The notes beneath the pieces were generated by a model. The model did no database searches, was not told the DNA's origin, and saw nothing but the letters and a program-made list of their open reading frames with translations. The translations under genes and the position numbers were made by a program. Of a stretch of DNA of 64,000 nt, positions 31,129 to 41,766 are shown piece by piece. Every line of letters begins with the position of its first letter. Position 1 is the stretch's first letter. The DNA comes from Laburnicola sp. R22_1 (Eukaryota; Ascomycota; Dothideomycetes; Pleosporales; Didymosphaeriaceae), in contig JACONQ010000014.1 in assembly GCA_014281115.1 (NCBI GenBank), positions 1,736,001 through 1,800,000 on the forward strand. The letters are read 5' to 3'.

Positions 31129-32154
31129 GCAAGAGTGGGTTGGACAATTGATGTGCTTCCATTTGGCTCTTGATCGGGCTTCCTGCAGCGATGTGGAAGC
31201 GAGCCCGAACCTTGGGGACTGTTGCCTGAGAGGATATTCCCTTCGGTGCGATACGGTCTGATTTGATTTGCCTCTTGATCGTGGCTTGTTGCAGCCTCGC
31301 GTTGCTATGCAAAGTTTGGCTACGGTCTTAGAAGCTGATACTCGGACTGGATTTTTTTCCAGTGCGATTTTGTTTTATTTGGTCTGCCTCTTGATCACAG
31401 TCTGCTGCAGTCTCACCTTGATATGCAAAGTCTGGATATGGTCTTGGAGGCTGATACTCGGAGGCATCTCCATTTTCTGACTGCGATGCGATTCTCTCTA
31501 CTCCTCTTTCTGGGCATCTTTTCTATCTGGTCTGGCTCTTATGCCTGGGTTGCTTCTTTCCATCTGGGTTGCCTTTTTCATCTGGGCTGACTCTTCATCT
31601 GGTTTATATCTTATACCCGGACTGCCTTCTCGATCTGGGGTGCCCTTTTTTTGTCACGGTTGCTTCTTGTCGAAGGCGGACGGCGAGAAGGATGGTTTCT
31701 TTGCGATGTGTTGCGATGCGATAAAATTGTGTATCAGTATTGACTTTGTTTGAAAAATGGAAATTGAATCAAAATCTTTTGTCCAACCCCGTGATTGATA
31801 TTACTGCACAGATGATTGTAACCCACACATCCATTGTCGTTCTCCGAGGCATGATGATGCGTATGACGCTGCCCAATCTCGTCACCTGCTTTCCGTCTGT
31901 CTTGCCGGTCTTGAATGTTCTTTCCGTCAATCGTAGCCTGGTCGTTATCAAACTCTTTGGGCATATGCATCTTTCTCGATACATCATTCCTCATGATACA
32001 AACTTCTAACAATACAAACCTTACGGCATATGGACATAGAAATCGTCGCAGGTTCACCATAGTAGCGACCTCGCATCGAGAACAAGCAACGCTCTCGACG
32101 CTCGTGACCTAGGAGTCTAACAACTACCCGAGCGACCCCCACTAGACATTCAGA
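31129..32154. repeat. Intergenic with diverged tandem repeat
   Basis: Downstream of member D a unit of roughly 100-116 bp is present in three diverged copies, starting near 31161, 31262 and 31376. They share the core GCCTCTTGATC...TGCAG. The second and third also share ATGCAAAGT.TGG.TA..GTCTT...GCTGATACTCGGA. From 31500 to 31650 shorter ATCTGGGTTGCC-like words recur. No gene is supported. Confidence 0.6.
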
Positions 32155-33917
32155 CTATCCCTGCGTCCGGTTCTTCGCCTCATTTATCTTCTGAACCAAC
32201 ACGCGCAAATCACGCCACATCCAGCCCTTCTCCCTGTACTGCGGTCGCTGCGCAACCTGTATCGCCTCCAGCACCGCCGGCGACACCGCCTGTGTCCTCT
32301 GCAGCAAACTCAGCTCCATCCGCGCCAACAGCGCTCGTCCTACTGCGTCCAACTTGTGCCGCAGAATCGTCTTGACGTCTGTCTCGCAGTCACGAAGGGG
32401 GGTCGTTGCAATACCGGGGAGACTCGCGTACCGCAGCACATGCGCGAAGCAACTCGTGTCGTTTGGCGATGGAGTTGTAAAGTTGACTAGGAGCTTGTTG
32501 CTGTACGTGTGATTGTCGAGTTCAAATTATTCTGCTTGTTGGGCGAGGGAGAGAACGGTGCGGACGTCGGAATCGTTGACTGCGGTTGCGTAGGATAAGT
32601 ATGGGTATGAATTATGATGTGGGGAGATTTACCTTTGTAGTCGCGGTCTAGATGTGGGTTTTGCTGTATGAAGCGGACGGTTCGGCCTTGGTTGTTCGTG
32701 TTTTCGTAAGTGGTGGGTATATCGCGGAGAAGAGTATTGGCTTGTATGAATGAGTGGGGCGGCTGTTGAGTGTGATTAATGGATGGTGCGACCGAGTATG
32801 GTGACTGCTGTATCTGGGCAGCAGTGGGGTAATTGACGGGATGTGATGCAGCTGCATATATCGGCGACAGTGTCTGGGCCGGTGTGAGAGTGGGGAGGAG
32901 ATGTTGAGGTCGGGGTGTCTGAGGAGGCGTATCTTGCTGAAGTGTCTGCCCTTGGTTCCTTTCCTGCTGACGTGAGTAATCATCTACGATTCTCTCGACC
33001 GGTGCTTCGGCGGACCACTCGTCGTCATTTGACGAAGAGACACTGGTTGGTGTAATTGAGGAACTGTCTGCAGTGTATGGACTGGACCGGCTCGCAGTGG
33101 CATTCCTCTCATCAATCTCATCTTGTAGCAGTTCTCGAAACTCGCTTTGTTCGAGGTCACGCAGCTTGCTGCCCGGGGTTTCAAAGAAACCATTATCGCG
33201 AGAGTAGTCTTCTCCGTATGCCGAGTCAGGCACAACGGGGTCTAAATTGATTAGTCATGGGGACCTTCAGGCTCTTCACGAGCGAGAAGACCTACTGAAA
33301 ATAGTTCCCAGCTTCAAACTCAGATGCCTGTAGTCACTTTTGTACTTTGGCGCATCGTATATGTCTTCAGTTTGTAGCGTGCGGCCGTTGATCACAATAC
33401 TGTATCCACAGAAGAACTGGTATTTCCAAAAATCTGTTCCTGGGCTGAAAGGGCCAGATCCCAGTATCCAAAGTAAAGGTACTATGGGGTCAAATGTTAT
33501 TTCGATATATGATAACATATGGACGGTAACCCACCTTGGTCGCTGCAGACAGGAAATTGTGCGTCTGGGGACACGTGTTCAGCCTGGAGGCGCATTTTCT
33601 GGCTTTCTGTCTGCTGCATTGTAACTGGGGGCATGTGGGTAATGCCTAAGATAGTATTAGTCGGTGCGCTCGAAGGTAAGCGGTTTACACACCTGCGCTG
33701 ATGCTATATAATTAGAGTCTTGTTGGATTAAAAGAACCTTGGAACGAATGTTGGATCTATAGTAATAATCGGATACTTGGGTAGAAGTAACAAATGGATC
33801 ACACGAAAATTGTATCGCAGAGTTGTCCTGGAACAGGTTTGAGGTCCTCCCGACGTACTTTTGTATCGGAGATACAATCGCTTCACGTGAGTCACTCGTG
33901 GCGCTAGCAAACCACAT
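32155..33917 (-). CDS. Unknown five-exon gene; in-frame stop in the most natural splice form
   Basis: Open frames and splice sites give exons 33689-33917, 33535-33645, 33296-33481, 32633-33241 and 32155-32579, with GT-AG introns of 43, 53, 54 and 53 nt and matching phases. The sum is 1560 nt (520 codons). The N-terminal half is ordered (for example VPLLWILGSGPF, GYSIVINGRTLQTEDIYD, YRHLSLKLGTIF). The middle is Pro/Gln/Ser-rich. The C-terminus is helical and basic. A TAA at 32527-32529 interrupts the last exon at codon 396, inside sequence that otherwise looks coding on both sides. An alternative acceptor (exon from 32486) skips the stop and keeps frame. So this is either a recent pseudogene, a sequence error, or a longer last intron. 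The start at 33917 is tentative. I do not recognise the family. Confidence 0.55.
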
Positions 33918-34543
33918 CCACGGTGCGTGACAGTTGAGCAAACGCTGGGTGAGAGGATGAAGCAATCAGCAGCCGACCAAACGCCGACAAAGGAACCATC
34001 ATGGTACGATGATATCACTACATGGATCTCTTACTCAAAAAAAGGTCCCTTCGGTCTAATATTTGAGCCAGTGTATGGATTATTAGTTTACTCATTGTGG
34101 CCAGTGATGATAACACGACCCAAAAGCATCCTTCACGAGCTGATATTAGAGATGAGTATTACGTAGATGTTCAGATTGTCGATTTTACTAGTCCAGAAGA
34201 TGGTCAATACTTTCATAATGGGCGAAATTTGGCTATGGGACTTCAGCCATGGCTCTACCACTGTGACCGGGTAGCCGCACCGGTGTAGTGGCGAACTTGC
34301 TACTGTACAATACTACATAAGTGCCATACTGCTAGCCAGGGTTTTGAAAAATCATTGATTATAAGGCTAGGCCTAATTGCTCCATGCGTTCCGCCTCCAG
34401 AATAATTGCAAGAAGGCGATCAAAGTCCGATATCGCAGTATGAGACTTATGTGTCTGTGCATCCAAACTTCCGACGCCTGCAGCGCCTGTCCTGACTCAT
34501 GGTAAGAGAACCGATAACCAGGCGCATGCGCCAAAACACGTGC
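33918..34543. other. Intergenic
   Basis: About 0.6 kb. Short plus-strand frames at 33927-34288 are AT-rich and show no motif or plausible start. The 3' end of the 181-aa gene faces this gap, and the upstream region of the five-exon gene lies on its left edge. Confidence 0.45.
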
Positions 34544-35089
34544 TCAATCTTCCTGCCCCTCTTCAGCCTCCATCGCCTTCCAAGGGTTCTCCTTCTTCCA
34601 TGCCTCATAGACCCATCCGCCTGTCGCCTTCACCAGTTGATCCACTTCCTCAAGTTCCAGTTCACTCTTCTGAAGATCAAGTTCCATCATGATCTTGACA
34701 TGCTCCGAGCACCACATCCAATTGATGCTGCATTGCATGCCTTTCTTTGCGAAGAGGGTGAAAGGCTTAGACTCAACCGGTACGTTCTCGATCAGGATGT
34801 CGCGCATCAGTACTTGTGTATCAATGCCCGTGGCGAGCTTCCTGTTCAACTCTTCGATCAGCGCGGCACGTAAGGAGACGTAGAGGATGTCGTAGTGCGC
34901 TGCCCAAGTGAAGGCGATCGTGATGCCCGTCGGAGAGGTCGCGACTCGGTAGATGAGGGCGCGCGCAGAGAAGTCAGTACAGTTGGGCTTGGGCGAGTCG
35001 CGGATAAGGTCGCTACGTCTCGGGAACGTGTTGAAATTGAAGGGAGCTTGCGCGGCTTCGGCGGGGGGATGGCTCTCCCTCGGCAGCAT
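34544..35089 (-). CDS. Hypothetical protein, 181 aa
   Basis: A single-exon frame from ATG 35089 (MLPRESHPPAEAAQ). The sequence has a compact, globular look: FPRRSDLIRDSPKPN, then a TIAFTWAAHYDILYVSLRAALIEELNRKL helix-like stretch, a FTLFAKKGMQCSINWMWCSEHVK segment, and an acidic Leu-rich helix (ELDLQKSELELEEVDQL), ending in an acidic tail (EAEEGQED). There is no signal peptide or membrane span, and I do not recognise the family. Codon use is ordinary for the gene-rich part of the window, which supports a real gene. Confidence 0.65.
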   Translation of the reverse strand: MLPRESHPPAEAAQAPFNFNTFPRRSDLIRDSPKPNCTDFSARALIYRVATSPTGITIAFTWAAHYDILYVSLRAALIEELNRKLATGIDTQVLMRDILIENVPVESKPFTLFAKKGMQCSINWMWCSEHVKIMMELDLQKSELELEEVDQLVKATGGWVYEAWKKENPWKAMEAEEGQED

Positions 35090-36265
35090 GGTGTGAGCGT
35101 GTTGCGAGTTGACAGCGCTGGCTGTTTTGATGGGGAGGCTCGAGGCCGCTGTTTAGTAGGGTACGCGAAAGAAAGTGTAGAATTTTATGGTGAAAAGTTG
35201 ATAAGGCGACCGAGCAAATTCGATAGTGAGGTGGCCCATATGTGATGAGCGGTTCCCCAAAAGTTTCGGGCGCGCACTGTTTCCGAGTTCCATCTTCGAA
35301 TTACGGTGAAAGACCAAGCCAAGAGCGGCGCGTGAAATTCTACGAGGCGCGGAGGGTTCGCCGTAGAGGTGTTTGTTTGTCGTGGGATGCTACTATTTGG
35401 GTGACAGCCCGCTCAGGGAAGAACTAAGTAATCTCGAATTGCGATCGAGCGTAGTCATTTACAGCTGGAGCATATGTCAGTGAGTAGAAAGAATTCTACC
35501 GGTTTATGAATACACACAATGTACAGAAGACACCGGACGACAATGCTGAAGCCCTCTACTGTGTAATACCCAGAATAACACATCGTCCATTATCGGACCT
35601 GCGCACTGTTCTTCGCCTATATAAGGATTTCCGGAAAGTTGCTTATAGTGTTCGAGTAATTCCTATAAGTCTATAAGTCTATAAGTATGTGCTGCATCTA
35701 TTCACCCGAGGACACAGGTAGGGCTGCAAGATGCATCCAACTAACATGTTGGTGGTCACGTTTGCACACTAGTGGCCAGATGCGCTAGTCCGATTCGGGA
35801 AACCCGTGCTAATGTGAAGCCCGCATCTCTTTACGATGGAAAGCAGCGATTTACTTGGATGTTGACAGTATTCCTGAATAATTAATGTTAGTGGTTGTGG
35901 GTTTGAAGTCAACATCAGTCGAAATGAGGATTAACCTCGGGACCTCTGGGATGGACTTAGTCACGTATTTTGCCCTGAGCCTTGGAACCTTCCTTGAAAT
36001 CATCAGGATCTCTGATTGGTGCCAAGGCTCCCTAGCGTCAAAAAACACACAAAGCGGAAAAGCGGACGAGGACCGTCTCACTACATTCACGACGTTTGAA
36101 CAGAGCCTTGGAAGCCTCGAGTGAGTGCAGCGATCACGAAAAGCATCTTTTCATTCATTCATTCATATCAGTTTATAGTCGACCTAACCTTTTACAGATT
36201 ATGAGACTTTAGGTATGCAATACATCACAATCGGTACCCTTTCTCATCTTACACATACACATGCA
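35090..36265. other. Intergenic
   Basis: About 1.2 kb between two minus-strand genes. It includes a TATAAGTC iteration at 35660-35690 and a CATT microsatellite at about 36150-36166. No gene is seen; a 79-codon frame pair at about 35851-36124 on opposite strands looks like chance. Confidence 0.45.
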
Positions 36266-38138
36266 TCATAGGGCTGCCTGCACCGTTCCAACGACCGTCT
36301 CCTCTATGCGCACGGCTTCTTGCACCTTGTCCCACTGTCCTTCATTGCCTCTCGGATCCGCATACCACCTCAGCATTGAATCCTCCAACATTCTCTTGCT
36401 GCAACCCGCTTCAAGTGCAACGCACACTTCGACGCCCTCGTCAGCATCTGCGCCCTCTACTCCCCTCCTGGTCGGGAAGATATAGACATACTCCACTTGC
36501 GGACCTGGCCATCTGATCGCTCGCGGCAGCCCAAATCCGAAGTCATGTTGCTTGTAGGACTGGTAGTGCAGCCATGACGTGGCGCCCAGGTCTAGCCCAA
36601 AGAACCACTTGTGGTCGAACCTCAGCTTCCGCTTGTCGGCACTGGCAGCCACGTATTGGTTGAAGTCTCGCATGTAAGTCGGTGTTAGAGAGTTGATGGA
36701 TGCGCGCACCGTGGACGCTACCTTGGCGTGGTTGGCAGGCAAGACGAGTTCCTTGATCGTGAGGGGCCCGCATTGAGGCGGCAAAGACGTGATGCCGATG
36801 AATCGTCCCGATACTCCTATCTTCTTTCTCACGTCGACCATGTGTCCGAGGACGGATTTCGACTCCATGTCTGGCTTCAGGAACTCCAGACGCGCTCGTG
36901 TAACACTCTGCCACATTAGCGCCATTATCGCGTCGTAGGTCGAGATCCATTTGCCCTCTCCCACCTGCGCCATTGTCTCCGCTTTGAGCTGCTCAACCTT
37001 CTTCTTCGGAAAATGCCACATCGTAGACGTGAGTTTTGGCATGACGAAATCTTCCGGTAGCGGCGCTGCTGGTACCTCGGTCAGTTCGGGGAACGAATTT
37101 TTTATCTCTTCCCAGCGTGCCGGGGTGGGCCTCTCAGCTTCAAGTGCAGAGCCCTCCAGCTCAAATGTCTTCTCGATAGCCGTAAAAGGCGTTGCTTTCG
37201 CTAGGCTAGTTGGGCTTGCTTTCGCCATCTTGAACTGTGTAGGAAGGAAGGTTGTTCCTTGTGCCGCGGCGCGACTGTTGTCCGCCCACAGTGTCATGAA
37301 CTGTTCGAAGCACGCACCATCGCTGAGCTGATGATGTACCGCCCATCCTATCATGCAGCCTCCGGGGATGAACGTCAACTGGAAAGTCGCAGCGGGGACA
37401 CCCTCGGCCTCAAGGAGTCCCGCCGTGAATTCAGGGAAGACCTTCGCTGCATCTATCATACCAGCATGAAACTGCGTTGCCGATCTCATTAGCCGCAATC
37501 TGCGAACCGAGTATACAGACATTGGTGAGAATGACAAGCGGGGAAGCAGGGTTTTTACATACATGTCTCTTCTCCAACTCACCGAAGCTCGGAAACCCAT
37601 CCCCACTACCATCCAGATACCTGATCTCAAGCCCCAGAGCACTCTCCCTATTCTTCCTCACTCCTATCTCCCCACTCTCTTTGTTCCATTCCAATTCACC
37701 CACCATAATGGGATACTGCTCCAGCGTCTTCTCTAGCCCTCTTCTTACGTTCTCTACGATCGCCTCCTGTTCTTCCACCGCAATTCTCTCGGGAAGTTTG
37801 AAAATCTCCACGACTAAGCCATAGATCTTGGGCATCGTCTGGCCAAGGAGCGTCATAGGAAGAATCTCCGTCTCTTTGTTGGACTGCCATCCTGTGGGTC
37901 GAACGGGAATCCGGCGCGTATGTTTTGCGGTTGTTGTAATCTTGGGTGTGTACAATGCCGCCTGTCGGGGGACGATATCGTTGATGGACGCTTGTCGAGG
38001 GGGCGCATCGCTAATGGATCTCTGCAACTGCTTCCATCTAAACAAGCGCGGCGTAGCTGAAAAAGAAGAAGTAGGGACTCCTCTTGCCCTCGAACGGCCA
38101 GACGAGAGAATAAATCGTTGCACTTTCATAGTTGCCAT
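36266..38138 (-). CDS. BAHD-type acyltransferase (PF02458-like)
   Basis: Two exons (37563-38138 and 36266-37471) separated by a 91-nt intron give 593 residues. The intron has GTATGT at its donor, a CTAAT branch site and CAACGCAG at its acceptor, both in phase 0. Two family signatures are intact: the catalytic HXXXD motif in AVHHQLSDG (His about 239, Asp about 243) and DFGFG near residues 502-506, matching DFGWG. BAHD enzymes transfer an acyl group from an acyl-CoA to an alcohol or amine, often in secondary metabolism. The N-terminal 45 residues are rich in Arg and Ser with few acids and could be a mitochondrial presequence, or simply an extension, since the protein is about 100 residues longer than typical. 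No biosynthetic neighbours suggest a substrate. ATG 38138 is chosen as the first in frame. Confidence 0.85.
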
Positions 38139-40160
38139 TCGTGTTGATTTGCGACCATAGAAGAGCCGTGGGGCTGGGTGTCGCAGAACACTACGCAAGA
38201 TACTTCAACGCAGCTCAACAAGAAGCACCGACAAAACAGGATCAGACAAACAAGCGTCAGCAACACTCGTTTGAGGCTTGATCCTTTCGCCTCCCGTCAT
38301 GCTCAGCACCATCTTCCTTCCTGGATGCGCAGTTACGACTGCGGAGTCCGTCGGCTCGCGCGTCGCATGCGCCAATATACGCATGAATACAGCACCACGA
38401 CGTCCAGGGTTAGTGATAAAGAGTCGAAATGGGAAGTGGGCATCAGCAACCAGATCCTTCTGTCGGTGTCAGGTCTCGTCAACATCTATGTCAGAAAATG
38501 CTGATTAATATATTAGGCGCATGCTTCGCACCACAGAAGATTACTACGTACGACAAAGCTCTGGGTGTCTATGTTTCGCGCTGCCGAGATCTTGTCGATG
38601 AACATGTTTATACCTATGGTATCCAGTGGAAGGGTCTGACATGTGACCACATTCTTGGTGGAGTGCGCAACAGGTCGCGACCTGGTCAGAAAACCGTCAG
38701 ATACGGACGGCGACCCAACGGCCTGGCTGACGGCAGTATTCCACCATAGTGGCACGTGGTCTTTGGTTTCTGGGACGCTGCTCATCTGATGGTTGGACAG
38801 CTCGATATTCAAGAGGCTGACGGGACCAGAAGTACGCAGTGTCGGCATGTCCGCATGTACCCCAGCACACCCAAATCCGACGCATTGCATCTCAACAGCT
38901 GCAAGGCCGCTTGCCTCACCTTACCAGCGTACTGGCCGAGAGTTACACGACCGTTGTTCCTGCCTTTGTGGCCATCGCAGACAGACCGTCGGTTCTTGTG
39001 CGCAAAATCGGATGACAGGGGTGTCGTGTGGTCGATGTAGCACCCCTGCCGGTCTGCATGCTCTCAGCCTTCAGCCATCAGCCCTCAGCTCGTGGTTTGC
39101 CGGCAGTCAAGGTCTCGTTGCCGGTGCTTCCGTCTCCATCAAGGCTTGACGAGACCGATGCTTAACAATCAGCTCGGTTACACATGCCAACATTGATTGT
39201 GAGGATGAAACATCTGATAGCTCTCAGCTCCGTTCAAGCACCGCATCGGCGATGTAACGGTGCCTAAATGGGCACAATGAGCTCGAATATAGCAAATCGA
39301 GGAGTTACATGGCCCTACAACCAAGAATATAGCGATAGCTGAACGTGCGAGTCCGCCTACGTCATGTTTTTCAACGACAAACCCGAGTACACGGCTCATG
39401 CCGACGCTTTTTGTGGCACTTCTACGCCTTTGCGGTGGCCCTGCGGTGCTTTCCCCGTTTAGCCGGATCCGCCCTCAATCGCACATGCGCTCTCATTCTG
39501 TCTCGCGCGAAACGGATCCTGTATTCCTGACCTTCGCGCCTTGAAAATTAAGCCGCTTCACATTCACCGTTGCCAGCCAGTGGTGTGATAACTGGTTAGG
39601 GCTCGTGAACACGCACTTTATTAAAGAGGTGCTTAAGAGGTCGTCGTCGGGATCGGCATCTCTCGTGATAGAGTCGTGATCGCCGACGGCGTCGAGATCG
39701 GTCGGAGCGGCCCGGTAAACCGGCGGCTGTGATCTGTAAGTGCCTCTAGATACGCACAGATATGTATTACTCTCTCAAGTTGACATATGGTAGCTAAGCA
39801 AAAATCCGTGAAAAGACTTATCTAACAAGCTGCGAGCCCTTGTGTTGTAGTCAAGCTCAAATCTCACTACTACATGAGGAAAGCAAGCGTTGCTAGTGAA
39901 CAGTTGGGATAGCGTGGATAGGGCATTAATTTCGGATCTATCTATATTATGTGTGAGCGTTAATAAGTATATCAAAGTTAAGGTTAGTGTAGAACTTACT
40001 ATAATAAACTGGATAGGTTGCTATCTAAATAGTAGTTATCTGTTAGAGGCATACTAGCGCACACTACTAGCTTTAAATATTGCTACAGCATTTTTTACTA
40101 GTAAAGTATAAGATAGAGTTGTATGTAATAAAAATATAGTTATATTAAACTCTAGTTTGG
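38139..40160. other. Intergenic; partly RIP-degraded from about 39740
   Basis: About 2 kb without a convincing gene. Up to about 39700 the composition is ordinary, with several short overlapping frames on both strands, none with motifs (the longest is 125 codons on the minus strand at 38513-38890). From about 39735 to 40155 the sequence turns TA-rich with RIP-like words and then runs into the second copy of the 80-bp dispersed repeat. This suggests a small decayed repeat insertion. Confidence 0.45.
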
Positions 40161-40239
40161 CTCCTTGTAAGTTACATATCACCCGAAAAAAAATTCAGCC
40201 CCTCCTCATCGACAAAAACATGTTGGTTGTCACGATTGT
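40161..40239 (-). repeat. Dispersed 80-bp repeat, copy 2
   Basis: This is the reverse complement of the copy at 21861-21940. The differences in this copy are C-to-T or G-to-A in direction (for example CGATG for CGGTG, GTAACTTAC for GTGACTCAC), as expected if it was the one affected by RIP. It sits at the right edge of a TA-rich decayed segment. Confidence 0.65.
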
Positions 40240-40719
40240 ACATGAGGAAACATTGATCTTTCCAGCGCCGGGCGTATCAGCCGATACGCTGTATTTCATA
40301 ATGCTGGAGATGCACGACTCGGATGGGACGATGCGAGAAAGCGGGGCTGCTGTTATCCGTACGTGTCATGAGGAGGCAGACATATGAGGAAAGAGTATTC
40401 TATATCCCTGTCCCTTCCCAGCTAAATTACAACATATGAATAAGATCCCCCCGAAACCATTAAATAGGTGTTGAGAATCGAAACGCACAACAAAAACAAA
40501 ATGACAAGCAAAACACGCATGGCGGAACAACCAAAGGCGCCGTATCCACCTCTGTCCAACGCGACGTTGAGAGAGCGAGGAAATGGCACAATCAGTCTTC
40601 GGACCCCAGCTTCCCCCTTTACCTTCCTTCATAGCGGCAACAATCTGAATCATCCACCACCAGTCTAACACGGCGCTCCACTTCCTTCACCCTCTGCGGG
40701 GCCGCTCTTCTTAAAAGCC
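40240..40719. other. Intergenic
   Basis: About 480 bp with no supported gene. It lies downstream of the Thr/Arg-rich frame that ends at 40720. Confidence 0.4.
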
Positions 40720-41352
40720 CTACCTTCTTCCTAGCCTCACGCTGGGCTCCTCTCTCTTCGCGCCCGCTCGGATCGTCACTGTCACTGTGGCTCTGGCCAC
40801 CGTTCTTGTTACGCGAATTGGCACACGACTCGTCATCGTCCTTCGCAATGTCACGCGTGAGGTCGCAGTCACAGTCGTCCGCGCGATAGTGGTTGTCGTG
40901 CGCCTCGTCCATGTCCATGTTTTTGGTACGGTGCGTGTAAGCGTCCTTGTGACAGTCCGCGTAGACGTAGTACGAGGAATCGTCGAAGTAATTGTCGTGC
41001 GAGCGGTAAGAGTGGTGCGAGCCCTGCAATATGAATCAGTTCTGCGCCTTGGCCCCAAGCGATCCTGTATTCCAGAGCACTCACGTTCTTGTGGTTCGCA
41101 CAGTGATGGCCGGAAGGGTTCTAGTTCTAGTTGTCCTGACGAGGACCGAGGTCGTGATTGCGGGAAGGGTACGCGTTGAAATTTGCGTCTGCGTTTGAGT
41201 TTGCTGGATCGTAGACACGACCGTTTGCGTCTGCTGGGCAGTAGAAGTGACCGTCTGAGTCGCTGTCTGCGTCTCAGTCGACGTCTCGGTGGCAACAGAT
41301 CGTTCGGTCCTAGGTTGCTGGTCAGCCGTTGATGGGATATGGACAGGCGCAA
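40720..41352 (-). CDS. Thr/Arg-rich frame, possible 3' exons of the mucin-like gene
   Basis: On the minus strand two segments in compatible phase encode Thr-rich, repetitive protein, with words such as TETQTATQTVTSTAQQTQTVV then, after a GTGAGT...TTGCAG intron of about 60 nt near 41028-41088, TARTTLTARTTITST and many further R/T dipeptides, ending at TAG 40720-40722. The style matches the Ser/Thr-rich gene just upstream (41767-44994), so these may be its terminal exons, or a separate small gene. The first exon's start is not clear; a minus-strand ATG at 41474 opens a different frame. The join to the upstream gene is unresolved. Confidence 0.35.
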   Translation of the reverse strand: MRLSISHQRLTSNLGPNDLLPPRRRLRRRQRLRRSLLLPSRRKRSCLRSSKLKRRRKFQRVPFPQSRPRSSSGQLELEPFRPSLCEPQERECSGIQDRLGPRRRTDSYCRARTTLTARTTITSTIPRTTSTRTVTRTLTRTVPKTWTWTRRTTTTIARTTVTATSRVTLRRTMTSRVPIRVTRTVARATVTVTIRAGAKREEPSVRLGRR

Positions 41353-41766
41353 CTCAAAATGCTCCGAAAATGGTGATAAGCCGGCGAAGTGGCAGGCACT
41401 ATCGGCGGTAGAGCAGAAGACAAGAACTCTGGATCGGGGCTGAATGGGTAGGACGCATGACCAGATGGGTCCATGTGGAAGAAACGATCATTTCAAAGGG
41501 TTATGCCGGAATACGCGATGAGTTCGCTCATGGGGCCTCGACAAGCGTGCGAACTCGCCGAGACCATAAGCCACAGTAAAGATTTCTGGCTTGCAATATG
41601 TGGAGATCAAGCAGTGTGCTGGCGGATCATAAGGGCTAGGTGTAAACATAGGAAATGCAAGAGTCAAAGTAGTGTGGACCACCTAAATGTACTTACGTGG
41701 TATGAGTATCCGTGCTAGCAGGATACGTTAGCATATATCAGAATGATGATGCAGATCAGTGCGTAC

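Noticed and set aside
36150..36166. CATT microsatellite as a regulatory site
   Set aside because: A simple repeat; another CATT tract lies near 60850, and nothing suggests function.
38513..38890. 125-codon minus-strand frame
   Set aside because: No recognisable motif, no supporting splice structure, and competing frames on the other strand; left as intergenic.
40619..41029. 136-codon Asp/His-rich minus-strand frame
   Set aside because: It overlaps a Thr-rich frame in the same DNA that joins an upstream Thr-rich exon in phase; the upstream sequence in this frame has stops.
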